From Maylandia zebra (Eukaryota; Chordata; Actinopteri; Cichliformes; Cichlidae), in the NCBI RefSeq assembly GCF_041146795.1, contig NC_135183.1, positions 11,760,840 to 11,824,839 on the forward strand: DNA of 64,000 nucleotides, read 5' to 3'. Made by a program: the position numbers and the translations under genes. This document shows, piece after piece, positions 46,101 to 57,870 of the stretch. A model generated the notes under the pieces. The model made no database searches and had not been told where the DNA came from. It saw only the letters and a program-made list of their open reading frames with translations. The first letter of the stretch is position 1. Each line of letters opens with the position of its first letter.

Positions 46101-48121
46101 ATTACAAATTAAAAAAACAAAAACAAAGCAAGGGTCCAACAAACCTACAAGCATAGCTGCTCTAATAACATGATCCTCTAATAATTAGAGGGTTGGTGGT
46201 TTGAGCCCTGGCTGGTTCAGTACTGTGTGCCAATCCGAAGTTGCTCCCTGTGAAGGAATGTGTATTAATGTTAGATCAATTGGGCATAAAAGTGCTTTGG
46301 CAAATATGGCTTGTATTTAAAAAGTGCTTTGTGTGCTCAGAGTAGGAAATTGTTGTTTGAGAACAATGCCATCCACCACACAAGGGTTAACAGTGTGTAC
46401 TCACTAGTGAAGTAATTCCGTTTCTCTATCTTGTCTTGCTGTGGCATTCTGGATAAATCATGTATTTTCATAGAGATTTTAGAAGAACCTAAATACAATA
46501 GTCAAGCCTAGAAGTGACAAATGAGTTGATTGATTGAGACAGGATGACCCTCAGGCTTCAGAATTTTGTTTTGACCTTTGAACCTCTTGATCCTTGTGTT
46601 CAGTTCCAGCTACTGCAGTGGTGGACACGTGCCCAGACTGTCCCACGGCCGAAAATCTGAATGAGCCCATTGTCAAAGAGACGGCCAATCTCTGCCTGCA
46701 GAGGTTCAATGAGGAGAGCCGCCTGGCCAACTACTTTACTCTGGAGAACATAACGAAAGCCAGTTCACAGGTTAAGACAGAAAAAGAAATGAAAAAGAAA
46801 AAGAAACCAAACGCAGGCAGAGAGTCAGTAAAGAAACAGGTTGAATACAAATTAAGCTTATGTGTGATTTCTTCTAAGCAAGTACTTTTAGTTTTCTATT
46901 CTTTTCAAAAGACTAGACCTAATGTAAAGCTCTTAGCAATTTTATCTGACTAGTTTTGGTCATAGTTCGCTTATTTTGACCTACCTCTGTCCTAAACTAG
47001 GCTTTCATAAATATATTTTTCAGTGGGTTGTTGGTCCGTCCTACTTTGTGGAATTCACTATAGTGGAGACAGTTTGTTCAAGGGAAACAGATGTCAGTGA
47101 ACTGAGCCGCTGCACACCTATGGACTGTCAGTTTGCTGTAAGTAATGAGAAAATAATGCTCTGTTTACTCACCATATGTTCATAAAACTGGACTGCTACC
47201 AGGCTGAAGCTGAAAAACTGCCAATAATCTGCTGTTGAATGTGAAACTCCTCTGACAGTGATGAAAGAATACGCATAGATATCTTAAAGACCAGTAATGC
47301 ACCTTACACTCAATTTATAATTATAATATTTGTCTTAAGACTCGGTGGTTAATTTATCATGTTTAAACCTATGTTCATGTGCCTGGTCTCACCTTTGGTG
47401 TGCTCTGTGTACTGCATCCAATCTCCACTGGCTCCAAACAAAAATCCCCCAAGCTGTAAATGCAGGCTCAGCTCTCCTTGTTTTCTCTCTTCTCAGCACA
47501 GAGGCTTCTGTTCGGGCTCACATGTGGCTCGTGAGGATCAGTTTGAAATCAGAAACCCTGGTGGCAAAAGGGATGGCTTGATTCAAGATAAGAAACCTGT
47601 AGAGGTGAAATGTGAGATCTATGAACCTCAGGTACTTGTTTGAACAACACAAGACTTAAATTATAAAAAAAAGTTCACAAATCACAAATTTGTGAACTTT
47701 AAAAAAAATAAAATAAAAAATAAAAAAAAGTTCACAAATCTTCACAGCCTATCACTGCACTTCTGATATTTTGATTGTTAAAGGGTTTTTAAAACACAGT
47801 TCGAAAATGTTGACAAATGCTTCATTGCTGAGCACCACCGCTCTCTTGACTATCTTCCGTTTTCAGGCTTCCTCTGTGGAGGCGCAGGCTCACGCAAAAG
47901 CAGGCAGTGTGCACACTGAACACCAGCAGCATAACCACACTCACCTGCATCCCCATGAGCACCTCCACTCAGACTCACCCAGCCCAGACATTACACTCTC
48001 CGTGTCTCAGAACCTTGGGACTGTGGTGAATCAGCCTGCCTCTCCCAGAGCTTCACCAGCAGGCAGCTCCTGCCCCGGACCCCGCAGACACAATCTGGGT
48101 TTACGGAATCTCAGGCTCTGA
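43115..48121 (+). CDS. fetub: Fetuin-B, 7 exons
   Basis: Secreted two-cystatin-domain inhibitor; in vertebrates fetuin-B blocks astacin-type egg proteases (ovastacin; alveolin in fish) and so prevents early hardening of the egg coat. Exons: 43115-43315, 43469-43582, 44504-44582, 46604-46770, 47024-47137, 47497-47631 and 47867-48121, GT-AG with open frames, about 354 residues. Signal peptide MRMSVYLLVVCLALLP. Cystatin domain 1 has LTIDVMETKCHI. The linker carries CPDCP at 141-145, the motif known to enter the astacin active site. Domain 2 has YFVEFTIVETVC and CTPMDCQFA. The last exon holds a short histidine-rich patch (HTEHQQHNHTHLHPHEHLH) and ends SCPGPRRHNLGLRNLRL. A second in-frame ATG lies two codons downstream (MSVYLL), so the exact start is open. 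Intron 3 contains a hAT fragment. Confidence 0.9.
44930..45776 (+). mobile_element. hAT transposon fragment with BED finger
   Basis: An open frame from 45210 encodes an N-terminal hAT transposase part: KIWNHFNFIDNTKAECRVC, KRRISYRAGSTNNLRRRLRT, VHPSVQ, then ALNPVYAIPTRKTLSQKIIP. The BED finger keeps its two cysteines but has R where the first zinc-binding H is expected (LRRRLRTVH for LRRHLRTVH). After about 45600 the reading leaves the family, so the catalytic part is deleted. The right tip is clear (gccggaattcccatcacta). The left end is not, and its limit is approximate. It lies in fetub intron 3. Confidence 0.75.
47670..47700. other. 13-bp hairpin with a third half-copy
   Basis: AAAGTTCACAAAT is followed 5 bases later by its exact reverse complement. 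A direct copy (aaagttcacaaatc) recurs at about 47727-47740 after an A-rich spacer. It lies in fetub intron 6. Confidence 0.65.
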
Positions 48122-48256
48122 TTGGTTGAACCTTCAGTACTCAGTCCAGAGATTGCTTTTAACCATATTGCAATTAGTTCAAGACAAGAAATGGTAACTA
48201 AAACCTTGCAATTAATACAGAAAAAAAATCTGTCTTTACTGTTCATTGATCATTTA

Positions 48257-48262
48257 AATAAA
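48257..48262 (+). terminator. Poly(A) signal (AATAAA) of fetub
   Basis: AATAAA 135 bp after the stop codon, in the context catttAAATAAAgta. Confidence 0.6.
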
Positions 48263-48631
48263 GTATTTATCACAGCTGGAAGTTGTATAATTTATTTCTA
48301 TCAGTTTAGCAAATCGGTACTTTACCTAATCAAATAATGACCCCACTGTAGCAACTTCTTGGACACATTTTATTTTTAAAAAGTAACTCTTCTCATTTTA
48401 AGCTACATATTACTTTTGGGGGGGTTGTTTTATTTATTTATTTTACTTTATTATTTTGCAATGACCTCATTATTTGTTGATTTGGCCAGTTTAGCCTATT
48501 TGTAGGCTAAACAGCATAAGTTAACAAACTTATCAAGAGGCTATCACGTTTTTGATTGGCTCTCATCATATCTAAATGATAGATGTTTTTTTGTTTCCAT
48601 TACCAGTTTTAGATCTGCAGACTTAAGCTTT

Positions 48632-48827
48632 TGAATACATGTTGGAGAGCCCAAAGCACACAAAATAGCTAGCTCTGAAATGAATTAGAAATACACCAAC
48701 CCTCAGCACTTCCCAGACAGATCGGCAGTATTTAAGGCCATTCCATTGGGGGGAGAGGAGGGAGGGTGTGCATGACGTCTGCAGGATCAGATATTCCAGA
48801 TAAAACCTACACTCTCAAGGACAACTT
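48632..48827 (+). repeat. Duplicated 5' flank of tRNA-His, copy 1
   Basis: Matches 49484-49659, with shared words such as catgttggagagccca, gaaatacaccaaccctcagc and cacttcccagac. Both copies lie directly upstream of a tRNA-His gene, so flank and tRNA were duplicated as one unit. Confidence 0.85.
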
Positions 48828-48899
48828 GCCGTGGTCGTATAGTGGTTAGTACTCTGCGTTGTGGCCGCAGCAACCCCGGTTCGAATCCGGGCCACGGCA
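48828..48899 (+). tRNA. tRNA-His (GTG)
   Basis: 72-nt cloverleaf: acceptor GCCGTGG pairs with CCACGGC, discriminator A at 48899. The anticodon stem CTGCG/CGCAG encloses loop TTGTGGC with anticodon GTG at 48861-48863. The T arm has GGTTCGAATCC. The extra 5' G of mature tRNA-His is added after transcription and is not encoded here. Confidence 0.95.
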
Positions 48900-48914
48900 T
48901 AACTACTTTCTCCA

Positions 48915-49095
48915 GACATTAAGCTCCCAAGTTGGAAATGCAGAATCAGATCTGCTTGTTTTCTCTCTTCTCACAGAGGCTTCACACGTGGCTCATGAGA
49001 ATAAGTTTGAAATCAGAAACCCTGGCGGCAAAAGGGGCATTTCGTTTCAAGATAAGAAACCTGTAGAGGTGAAATGTGATATCTATTGGTGCTGA
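48915..49095 (+). pseudogene. Stray copy of fetub exon 6 with intron flank
   Basis: Resembles the end of fetub intron 5 and exon 6 (47440-47631). It reads EASHVAHENKFEIRNPGGKR, then GISFQDKKPVEVKCDIYWC and a stop, against SHVAREDQFEIRNPGGKR and QDKKPVEVKCEIYEPQ in the gene. The first codons of the exon (HRGFCSG, with one disulfide cysteine) are lost and the splice donor is replaced by a stop. It starts 15 bp after a tRNA-His gene, about 790 bp after the fetub stop. Confidence 0.85.
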
Positions 49096-49483
49096 ACAGA
49101 GACAAGACAGAAAGATTTGCTGTTGGTCCAAAAACACAGAGACAAAACTTTTGTTTCCATATTTATCATCCCTTTCTCTGAAACACAGTAAGCAAGTCAG
49201 GAATGTTGGTATCTCGCGGTAACTCGCGATATCCTGCCTGCTCTAATGTAAAATTCTTGTGTTCTAAATCCCATAGTACTACATAAAAATTGGGAATTCT
49301 CATGGTTTTGACAATTAATTATATTCATTATGCATATTTCAAAATTGTATACTTTATATTAGCCTACTAGATCATTATTACGATCCATTAATGAGTAATA
49401 TACATTGAAACATTTAGCAGCAGAGTTGTATTTAAAACCAATAATCTGCATCTACAAAAGCATTAGCTACTTAAGCTTTTGAA

Positions 49484-49659
49484 CACATGTTGGAGAGCCC
49501 ATAGCACAAATAATATCTAGCTCTGAAATGCATTAGAAATACACCAACCCTCAGCACTTCCCAGACCGATCGGCGGTATCTCAGGCCATTCCGTTGGGGG
49601 GCTGGTGACGTCTATGGGATCAAATATTCCAGGTTAAATTGGTGTACTGAGGACAGCTC
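49484..49659 (+). repeat. Duplicated 5' flank of tRNA-His, copy 2
   Basis: Partner of 48632-48827; see there. Differences are mostly single bases plus a short gap in the G-rich part before the tRNA. Confidence 0.85.
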
Positions 49660-49731
49660 GCCGTGATCGTATAGTGGTTAGTACTCTGCGTTGTGGCCGC
49701 AGCAACCCCGGTTCGAATCCGGGTCACGGCA
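49660..49731 (+). tRNA. tRNA-His (GTG), second copy
   Basis: Same 72-nt gene as at 48828, with one compensating change pair in the acceptor stem: GCCGTGA pairs with TCACGGC. Anticodon GTG is at 49693-49695 and the discriminator is A. The paired change argues that the second copy is also a functional tRNA. Confidence 0.95.
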
Positions 49732-49739
49732 GTTTTTGC

Positions 49740-51610
49740 CAAAGTGCTTTTGTAAGAGTATGAAATCCATTACTGGTCGTATAGATATTACCAATAATTA
49801 TATCTCTATACGTAGGTTTTTGTAACTTTTTTCTCTCTTTTTTGTATAGCGAGTATATACCAGTAGGGATGACACGAACACAGTGAATAGATAGAGTGGC
49901 TGCAATAAGTGTGTACATATTTCCGCCTACTCCATTTCGTACTCGGTGATTGAGTTCTTACTTCACGTGAGATTTTGTTTGAGCACATACGTGTGTATGT
50001 CTATGAATATATATGTGTGTGTGTGTACACGTAGTATGTGCGCATATGTGTATGTCTATATATGGCTTTGTTTTACGAAAAAGTAAAACGTAATGTAATC
50101 ATCGTCATCATCAGCTGTTTATCTATGAATATAACACTTTCTTCGGTGTGTGTGTGTGTGTGTGTATGTACCATTACACACACATACACAATCAGTTTAC
50201 AAATGTATTGTAACTAATACAACCTTTAAAAAAGTTTTCTTCTCTGCTGTCATATCAGACAGCAAATTCTTTCTTTTTAGACAGTTTTAGGCTCTTGGCT
50301 GACTCGTGATGCCCACAACAGGAGAGCACTGCAGTCATCTGTGGTGAAAGTTTCGTGTGCCGTTAAGGCGGAAGCACACAGTGTGCACTGTGACAGAATG
50401 TAGGCCGGTTCAGGAGAAGAATAAACCTGGCAGACTGCCATCTCATGTAGAAATACAAATTGATATACTCATTTATAAAAGAGGCTTCTGGCTGCCAAGA
50501 ACAACATGTGGTTATTTTTATCTGTCAAATGCTTTGCTACCACATCTGTGTTGACAGTTGTGTTAAAACAGACATCAACAGCCTACATAAATTGTGTTTT
50601 CTAACACATTAAAAAGATGTATGAGATGCAAAAATCACACTGGAAATAACAAGCCATACTATTCAAAACTACTGGTTTCTTCTTAATAGAAGACAAGAAA
50701 ACTGAGCTAATTCTCCTCTTATTTCTGTTAACCAATCCAGTGTTACACACTTTACGATGTGTCCACATGGTGTCAGCCTTATCTCTCTTTTCACTTCAAT
50801 GAGTTCACACTGGACAGTTTGTCCAGTAATCCTAAAAGATAACTTCAGAGTTTTCTCTTTTTTCCCTTTATGCTACTGGATTAACTGCTGCACTTTTGTG
50901 CTTCCAAACTGGCTGCAGGGGCTGAAATCTAACTAAACTGCCATAAAATTGCATTTGAATATTTATAGTGCTCAGAAAACTACCTGACTTTTTCTCCTAG
51001 TAGCACCATGGGAAACTTGAAGTCTCACCCATGTTTTTACAATATATCACGGATTAGCATTAAGTATTGTAAATGTTTATTCATGCCATCTCCAGGATGA
51101 ATTACAGGACTTTTCACAATTGCTCAGTTATACCTAAGATTCAAGGTTCACGAAGTTTATTGTCACACTGCAAAACACAAGTGGTTACACAGAGCAATGA
51201 AATTCTTACTTTGCAGGTTCCCTTCACACCACTAAATAACAATTAACTAAAATAAAGAATAAACCTAACCCTGAGCATGGAAAATAGCATAGAAAATAAT
51301 AAATGAAGTAAAAACAAGTGCTTTGTAGCTTATGTAGCTTATGTGTGGGTGTAGTCAGAATTTAAAGTGAAAGTAGTTGCAACGCTTTCACAGTGGTTAT
51401 ATATAGAAAGTATGCAATATTAAAATTTTTATATTGTAAAATGTATACTGTATACCTAAAGTATATTCTCAAGAGGTCAAAATATCTGCATCTTCATTTG
51501 CAAGTATGATGCTGACATTTTAATGTTAGTAAATGCTAGCATCAAGCTGAGCATTTACTTCAAAGCAAATGTGCCAAAGTAGCCACAGTCTCACCAAAAA
51601 CCAAACTAAC
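49740..51610. other. Intergenic, no gene; dispersed repeat near 51135
   Basis: AT-rich DNA with short TG stretches (50015-50060, 50145-50165). At 51135-51240 the words aagtttattgtcacactgca and acagagcaatgaaattctta belong to a common teleost repeat. No coding exon is recognised. Confidence 0.5.
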
Positions 51611-51619
51611 TGTTGGTCA

Positions 51620-52165
51620 TAGACTGTATATAAAAATGGCTACCCGTTGCTTTCTGGCCATAGCAATTTGAAACCTCAACAGTAGAATTTTGGACGCCAT
51701 CTGGGTTTTTCTTTTTTGGAAATAAGCAGTTGTATCCAGTCTGTGTCTGTAGCCTTTACGCCCCCTTCTTGGTGTGATTGGACCTTTTTGCAGTATTCTT
51801 GATTGTATTTCTCTTTTAATGGATTTCTGTCATAAAAAAAAATATGGCTTGCTGTTTTTTACAGCATGGTCAAAAAGAAAATCTCTGCATCAGTTTAGGT
51901 GAATAAAATTCCAATAATTATTTAGCATTTATTTATTACTTAATACTAGTAAGCAAATATATGTAATGTATCTTGCTACCCAAGCTTGCTAGTGTTACCT
52001 TGTAACTTAACTAACTTAACCTAAATCTCCTTCTGGCTTAAAACAAATAAATATAGCCAAAGAAAACTCAAACAAATGGTAGAATGGTACATTGAAGCTT
52101 CTAAAAGTGTATTTTAAAACTATCAGGTGAATCATCATCTATATCCATCGTTTATATACAGTCTA
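51620..52165. mobile_element. MITE with TAGACTGTATATAAA ends
   Basis: The left end TAGACTGTATATAAA and the right end TTTATATACAGTCTA are nearly exact inverted repeats 546 bp apart. If TA is the target, the element is of Tc1/mariner-like type. No coding capacity. Confidence 0.65.
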
Positions 52166-52169
52166 CATC

Positions 52170-55100
52170 ACTGAAACACTTTTGGAGCCAGCCTCGAGTG
52201 GCTACTTCAGAAATCACTCTGTATTTGGCTGTTCCCCATTTGGCCTCATTCTTCAGCCTTGGATGTTGGTGCTTGCTATAGACACATCAGTTTGGGTTGA
52301 TCCTAAAAGTGATGAATGATACAGCTTTTAAATTCCTCTGTAAACCACAATATATGAGCTACATGACAGTGTTGCAGATATTTGGCATGAGTGTCAAAAA
52401 CACCATTAAAACAAACACTGCAATAAAATCAACGGTGGTTGTTATGAGAATCAAAATTACAAACTGGAGTGACTGTAAGACTAATTTATCTCTTCAAACA
52501 TATCTTTCAGTTGATCCTCTTTTTTTACCATCTATGTGACTTCACTCACTTTTACAAACAAGCACAGCAAAGACTTACATTTAATTGCACGTCCAAGCCT
52601 GCTACATAATTAACACTGGGTTGTATAAGCCTTTTATGTGCTTGGATGCTGTAACAGAGGCAGATTATATCTGTACTAATCTACCCCCAAGTGTGAAGTG
52701 AAGACAGCTTTTAATACTGCATGTTGCTACACAGCTTCAGGCACAATTGTAAATGTCATTAGCTGTCCCGCTGCTTCCCTTCTTGTCTGCCTTCTTTGTT
52801 GTGTGGCCCACATTCTTTAAAGATCTCCATTATTAATTTAGCTTAAAAGGCCCTCAAGATGTGTAAGGCTGTGCATGCATGCATGTGTGTGTGTTGTGTG
52901 GGGACTGTCTTTTAAACCTACCGTGTCTGTGTTTTTCTTGTTGCTTGTGGCTAAGACAAAAGATATCCCAGGTTCAAAGCTCCTGCTGACCTTAACAATG
53001 CATGATGTTGGTACCAAAAGAACAACAGGGCTCTGATTCACACTAAAAACTAAACTGATGAGTTAAGATAAAGCTACTGAAGTGAGCATCTTTTAGAATA
53101 CCAGCTTAGTGTGGATGAATGTTGTGGTAAATAGTCTCAGACAAGGTCCTTCCTCATGGGAAAGCAAAATAGATATGATGAAGTGGTATGAGTGGAATTC
53201 CTAAATATGTTGATGCCTCAGCCACCTGAAACTAATGGAAAATACCACCTCACCTTTCTTGTATTTATTTATTTCCCCCCTTTATGATTTAAAGGTGGTC
53301 TGTGAAAATGGGGCAGTCTCAAAAACACAGTTTATCCTCCAATCCAATGTAACCAGCATAGCATTTACCTAGACTAATTAATCCCTGATACTTGACTTGG
53401 TAAATTCACGTTTACTTCAAGAAGCCACCTTCTATCATTTGTGCCCATTCACTGTAACCACCACCATAGCGCCAAGGGCTACAATTGCAGAAAAGTATCT
53501 TTAACTATTAATGCAGTCCTTGATTTCTTTGTGTTGTTGCTCTCAAATCTTGGGTGGTTAAAGGGTAACATACATTTTATGATCATCGTAGAATCCCACT
53601 TCCAAAGACATTAGGACAGGAGTTGGGCATGCAACACATCTCACAATTTTTTGAAAAGGAACAACAAAAAAACTGGAAAAGTAAGTGTTAATAAAAAGAA
53701 ACCACTGGAGTAACATTTTGCAACAAATTACATTAATTGACAACAGATCAGTAACATGATGGGGTATTGAAAAGGCACCTTAAAAGTATACATACAATAC
53801 ATACAGACAATATCTGTATGTATAGTGTGACACAGACCCGGGCCAGTTTGCAGCTCATGCCACAGGGTCTTGGCCATCATGTCCTGATTGCCTGATTACT
53901 TTACTGTAAGCAAGTGCAGTGCAGGAATGGGTTAAGAGAAACACATCAACTTCAACTGTTGATGCGCACGCCATCTTCTTTTACCACAGGGACAGGCCAT
54001 ATTTGCAAAAATTATTTGAAAATATTAAATTGTAAAGCACTTTGTGAATTTTGTTCTTTAAAAGCACTTTATAAGTAAACCTTACTTAGTAGAAGATCCA
54101 CTTAAAATGACACAGTGTGTATTTAGAGGCTATCACAGCAATGTTTAGAGTGTTAGAAGGGCAGGAGCTATATTATAATGCCCAAATAAATACCTGTGCC
54201 AGAATAAAATGAATTGGCCAAAAAGATATGAATGTGTTTTTTAGCAAAAAACTTGCATTTTTAGTGTTTATCCTAGATTCAAGATGTAGTATCAGGAAAT
54301 AATCTGTTTCAGGTCTTAAATAATTTTCCTTCAGATTTAAAGGACTTATTATTTCCTCCTTTCTTATATATCAGTATATATCTGATGTGTATGTGGTTAC
54401 TGTTAACTTCAATTTCCCCATGACTGGTGGAATTTGTTTGACTGCTCTAGTTCACTCCAAAGACATCCACATTAGGCAGTAGATGTGAGATAGGTGACAT
54501 ATTTAAAGCTTGAAGTGGCTGTAGTAACCCTGAAAAAACATCCATACAAATGCTAGTCTATTTCCAAATGTAGAATACATATTTCTTCAAAAAAAAAACT
54601 TGTATATTTTTTCACCTTTAGGTTAACAACATAACTGTCACTGAAGGTTAAAGATTTCCCTACAAGGGCACAAATATGTGACTGTGACAACCTTGCATGT
54701 TGCCTTTTGTCCTCTATGTGGACCCATGCTGTTTGTGTGAACAGTATTCAAGACCTAGTTCATGCAGGGAGCGTGTGCTTATGATGCCACATCCCTAATC
54801 AACAGATCAATATGAAGCTGGTGACCTGGCAAGGATTAAATTGTTCTCTATCCTTTTTTAAAGAGCCTTAAGAACACATGGGGTCCCTAAGTGGATAACT
54901 GGTTGTACTGAGCATAAATTCCTCATGCACAGACAGCAGCTGTTCATGTCTGCCAAATAGCTGCCGCGAGGGCAAGGTGGCCATGACCACAAGGGCTGAA
55001 GGATTGGTGTAATACAGCCGTCTTTTATGGAGATACCTGTCAAAATACTCCAGGCAGAATAAAAAGAAGCTCACTGATAGTTATATCAGTGAGCTGTTAT

Positions 55101-56815
55101 AAGGGCTTCATGTGTGTTTGTTCATTTAAAGCTGAGAGGCCAGCTAATGTTCTCTGTAATTACGTGATTTGGTTTGAAGGTAATCCACCTCCACAGCATT
55201 TAGGAAGTGCTCAGTTGCTAAACGGAGGAGTTAATTTTGATGTATGAGAATGATGTTCTAATTTAACTGCACGCTGAAACACGATGATAATTAAGAAAGC
55301 AGGTGGGAATTTGGGAGATGGCAGTTTGGAGTAAATCATACCACACTGCTACAAGCCCTATTAGCAGCAGCAGCAGCACTTTGGAAATTTCCACAGAGGT
55401 GGCGTGAATGTGAATTTGTGCTGCTCCACTTCCCCACTCCTACCCGCCTGGGACCACCTTGTGGGAAGTGATGCATCTTTAACTCCTAGGGTGACGCAGA
55501 TGGTGTGTGCATCAACATAACAACTGCATTAAGTATGAACACTACCCTGTCTACTGACCACATAGGTCTGTTTTCCTGGAGATACTGTTATTCCAGCTGC
55601 TTGAACACAATGTGTGGATGGCTGTCCATGAGTGTCTGAGTGCGCAAGATCTCCCTTTAATTATCAGCAACAGCAGCCTATTATTATTGTACTGATAAAA
55701 TTGCTAACTAGACTACGGCTTCCTTTTTCTGGATTGTGCAGGGGTTTAAAGTCAGACTTTTTTTAAAGGTCTCTTTTCTGTTGATGTATGTTTTTATAGG
55801 GGTGTGACAAATCTGAAATAAAGCGCTGCAAAAACTTTTTAAAAAAGTATATTTGTCTTATTTCTAGTCAAAATTATCTCATTACACTTACGTCCCTATA
55901 TATTACTGAAATGTTGCTCTGCAGCTGATTTTGTCTTATTTTAAGTGTTTTAAGTTGAATAGAAATAAGACAAATATACTTGGTAAGATTTTGAGTTTTT
56001 GGAGTGAGACAAAACAATGCAATGCAAACATCTAGAATAGTGTATCATAATTCCTTTTCCCAATACTGAAGCCTGTAATATTTAAAGGTTTCAAAATGAT
56101 GTGTTGAGAAAAAGACATCAGAATAATAGATAAAATAAAATGTAAAAAGTTCAATTAAATTTATTCAGAAAGACTCTGAATAGAAGATGTAAACAATTAT
56201 AACAAACTACTAAGTGAGGTTTTTCTATTTTTCTTAAATAAAAACTTAGACGCCTACTGTAATTTTTAAATAACATGTTATAAGTTCCTGATGTTAATAT
56301 GAGTATAACATTAAAAAATCATGTTTTATTGTGACGGTTCCTTTTTTAAAAAAAAATATTCATAAAAATATTTATAAAAGTACGGTGTGCTTTTAAAAAA
56401 AATCACAATATATTTAACTTGCACGTTTATGTAGTAGCTTCCCACTAGGTGTTAGCAGATGTGGCCACTAGTTGGTAGCCTTGTCCTTTTTATTTAATTC
56501 AAAATCCCAGTTGTGTTCTTGCTACACCTGTAAGGCTGTGTTTCTTATTTTAATGGCAAAAAGATCAAAAGCAAGGCGTGCTATCTCTTCTTCACAATAT
56601 CTCTCCAAAAATGTTAAATAACATCACAAGAGATGAAATTCAACATTTTTTAATTAATTTACTTTTTTGCTAATTGAAGGACATCGTTTTGCATCAGTCT
56701 CCAGGCAGTGCGTTTACATACAGGTTATTTTACTGCTGACCAAAGCCAGCGTTTACAGTAAACACCTGTAAATATACACGCCACTTGCATAGGTGTCATT
56801 CAGGTTATTTCCATT
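52170..56815. other. Intergenic, no gene seen
   Basis: Mostly unique-looking AT-rich sequence between the fetuin cluster and nos1ap. Short open frames (for example 52297-52539 and 54858-55074) have no recognised features. Short SINE- or LINE-tail-like wording (aaagcactttgtgaattt) is at 54030-54085. Confidence 0.4.
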
Positions 56816-56816
56816 A

Positions 56817-56820
<4 letters not shown>

Positions 56821-56862
<42 letters not shown>
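56821..56862 (+). repeat. (GT)n microsatellite
   Basis: 21 GT units just upstream of the nos1ap 5' region. Confidence 0.9.
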
Positions 56863-56865
<3 letters not shown>

Positions 56866-56869
56866 CAGG

Positions 56870-57361
56870 GAGGGGGGCAGGTTGTGGGGTGGAGGGGGCA
56901 GGTACGAGAGTTTCAGCCACTCCTCCTCATGGCCACGGCGCGTCTCTGCTCCAATGGAAACAGGCGGGATCCCCGGACTCCTCCAATCACACCTTTCCTC
57001 CATGAGGGCGGCGGGGTGGGGGGAGTCCTGAACCGGAGGCAGGACCCGACGAACTTCCACACTCGCCACAGGAAAAGTCGGGAAAACACATCTGTCCCCG
57101 CATGACGCTGTTTGTGTCGGCCTGCGTGTGTCGTTAAAGCCGTAGCGGTGACCGTTAGCGGGCCGGCAGTTTCCCGGAGCGCCGGTGAAGTTGTGGCCGC
57201 TGTTGACGGCGGTGTGGTAGCGTCGGGACGCTTTGCCGCTATGGAGAACATTCACTGATCGGATTTGGAATTGCTTTTCTTGGATTTATCCCCGGTAAAC
57301 CGAGCTGTTCCCGCATATATCCTATTGGCACCGTGGAGTAGGAATATTTGGATGAAACAAA
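56870..57361 (+). promoter_or_regulatory. CpG-rich promoter / 5' UTR of nos1ap
   Basis: GC- and CpG-rich stretch directly before the nos1ap start codon (for example cgtgtgtcgttaaagccgta and cggcggtgtggtagcgtcgg), in strong contrast to the AT-rich surroundings. This is a typical TATA-less CpG promoter and leader of a neuronal housekeeping-type gene. Both strands show accidental open frames because of the base composition. Confidence 0.6.
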
Positions 57362-57870
57362 ATGCCTGGGAAAACCAAGTACAACCTCGTAGATGATGGG
57401 CACGATCTGAGGATCCCATTGCACAACGAGGAAGCATTCCAGCATGGGATCAACTTCGAGGCAAAGGTGAGTTTCCAAGTAACTTTGAAGTGGTTAGCGC
57501 AGCACTTCATTTATATTTTATTATGTTACCGAGTCTTCTTCGTTAACTAACCTGTGCCTGAATAGCGCCTTGTTTAACTCGTATATACCGTAAACAAAAC
57601 AGGTAACTGGCATAAGACTCTTGGGTCTCCCGAGAATTTGTTTTGTGCTCACGCAGTAAACTTAAGTTGTCAGCTTGTCAAGAGGTAAAAGTTGCCCAAA
57701 GCTGGGCTGATTATTACCATACTGTAGGAACTTGTGTTTGAAATTAAAGGAAAGTCAGCTTCCTTTTTCACTAATGTGCTGTACCTGTCATATTTTAGTA
57801 CATTGGCAGTCTGGATGTGGCGCGGCCGAGCAGCCGAGTGGAGATTGTGGCAGCGATGAGAAGAATACGG
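57362..57870 (+). CDS. nos1ap: nos1ap (CAPON), first two coding exons
   Basis: Adaptor protein that links neuronal nitric oxide synthase to partners such as Dexras1 and Scribble; it has an N-terminal PTB domain and a C-terminal PDZ-binding tail. Exon 1 (57362-57466) encodes [20 protein letters not shown] then [15 protein letters not shown]. Exon 2 (57799-57870) encodes [20 protein letters not shown] then RRIR. Both have clean GT-AG borders in phase 0. The start of mammalian NOS1AP ([20 protein letters not shown]) differs by one residue in the first 20. This is the beginning of the PTB domain; exon 3 lies beyond the window. Teleosts may have two paralogues (a and b), and I cannot tell which this is. 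Confidence 0.95.

Noticed and set aside
49660-49731. tRNA-derived SINE instead of a tRNA gene
   Set aside because: Both tRNA copies have a complete cloverleaf with paired acceptor stems and no SINE body or tail. The second copy keeps pairing through a compensated change.
52297-52539. Plus-strand open frame of 80 codons in the fetub-nos1ap interval
   Set aside because: No domain, no splice context and AT-rich random composition.
56785-57255. Open frames on both strands before nos1ap
   Set aside because: They start inside the GT microsatellite and lie in the CpG-rich leader. Composition explains them.
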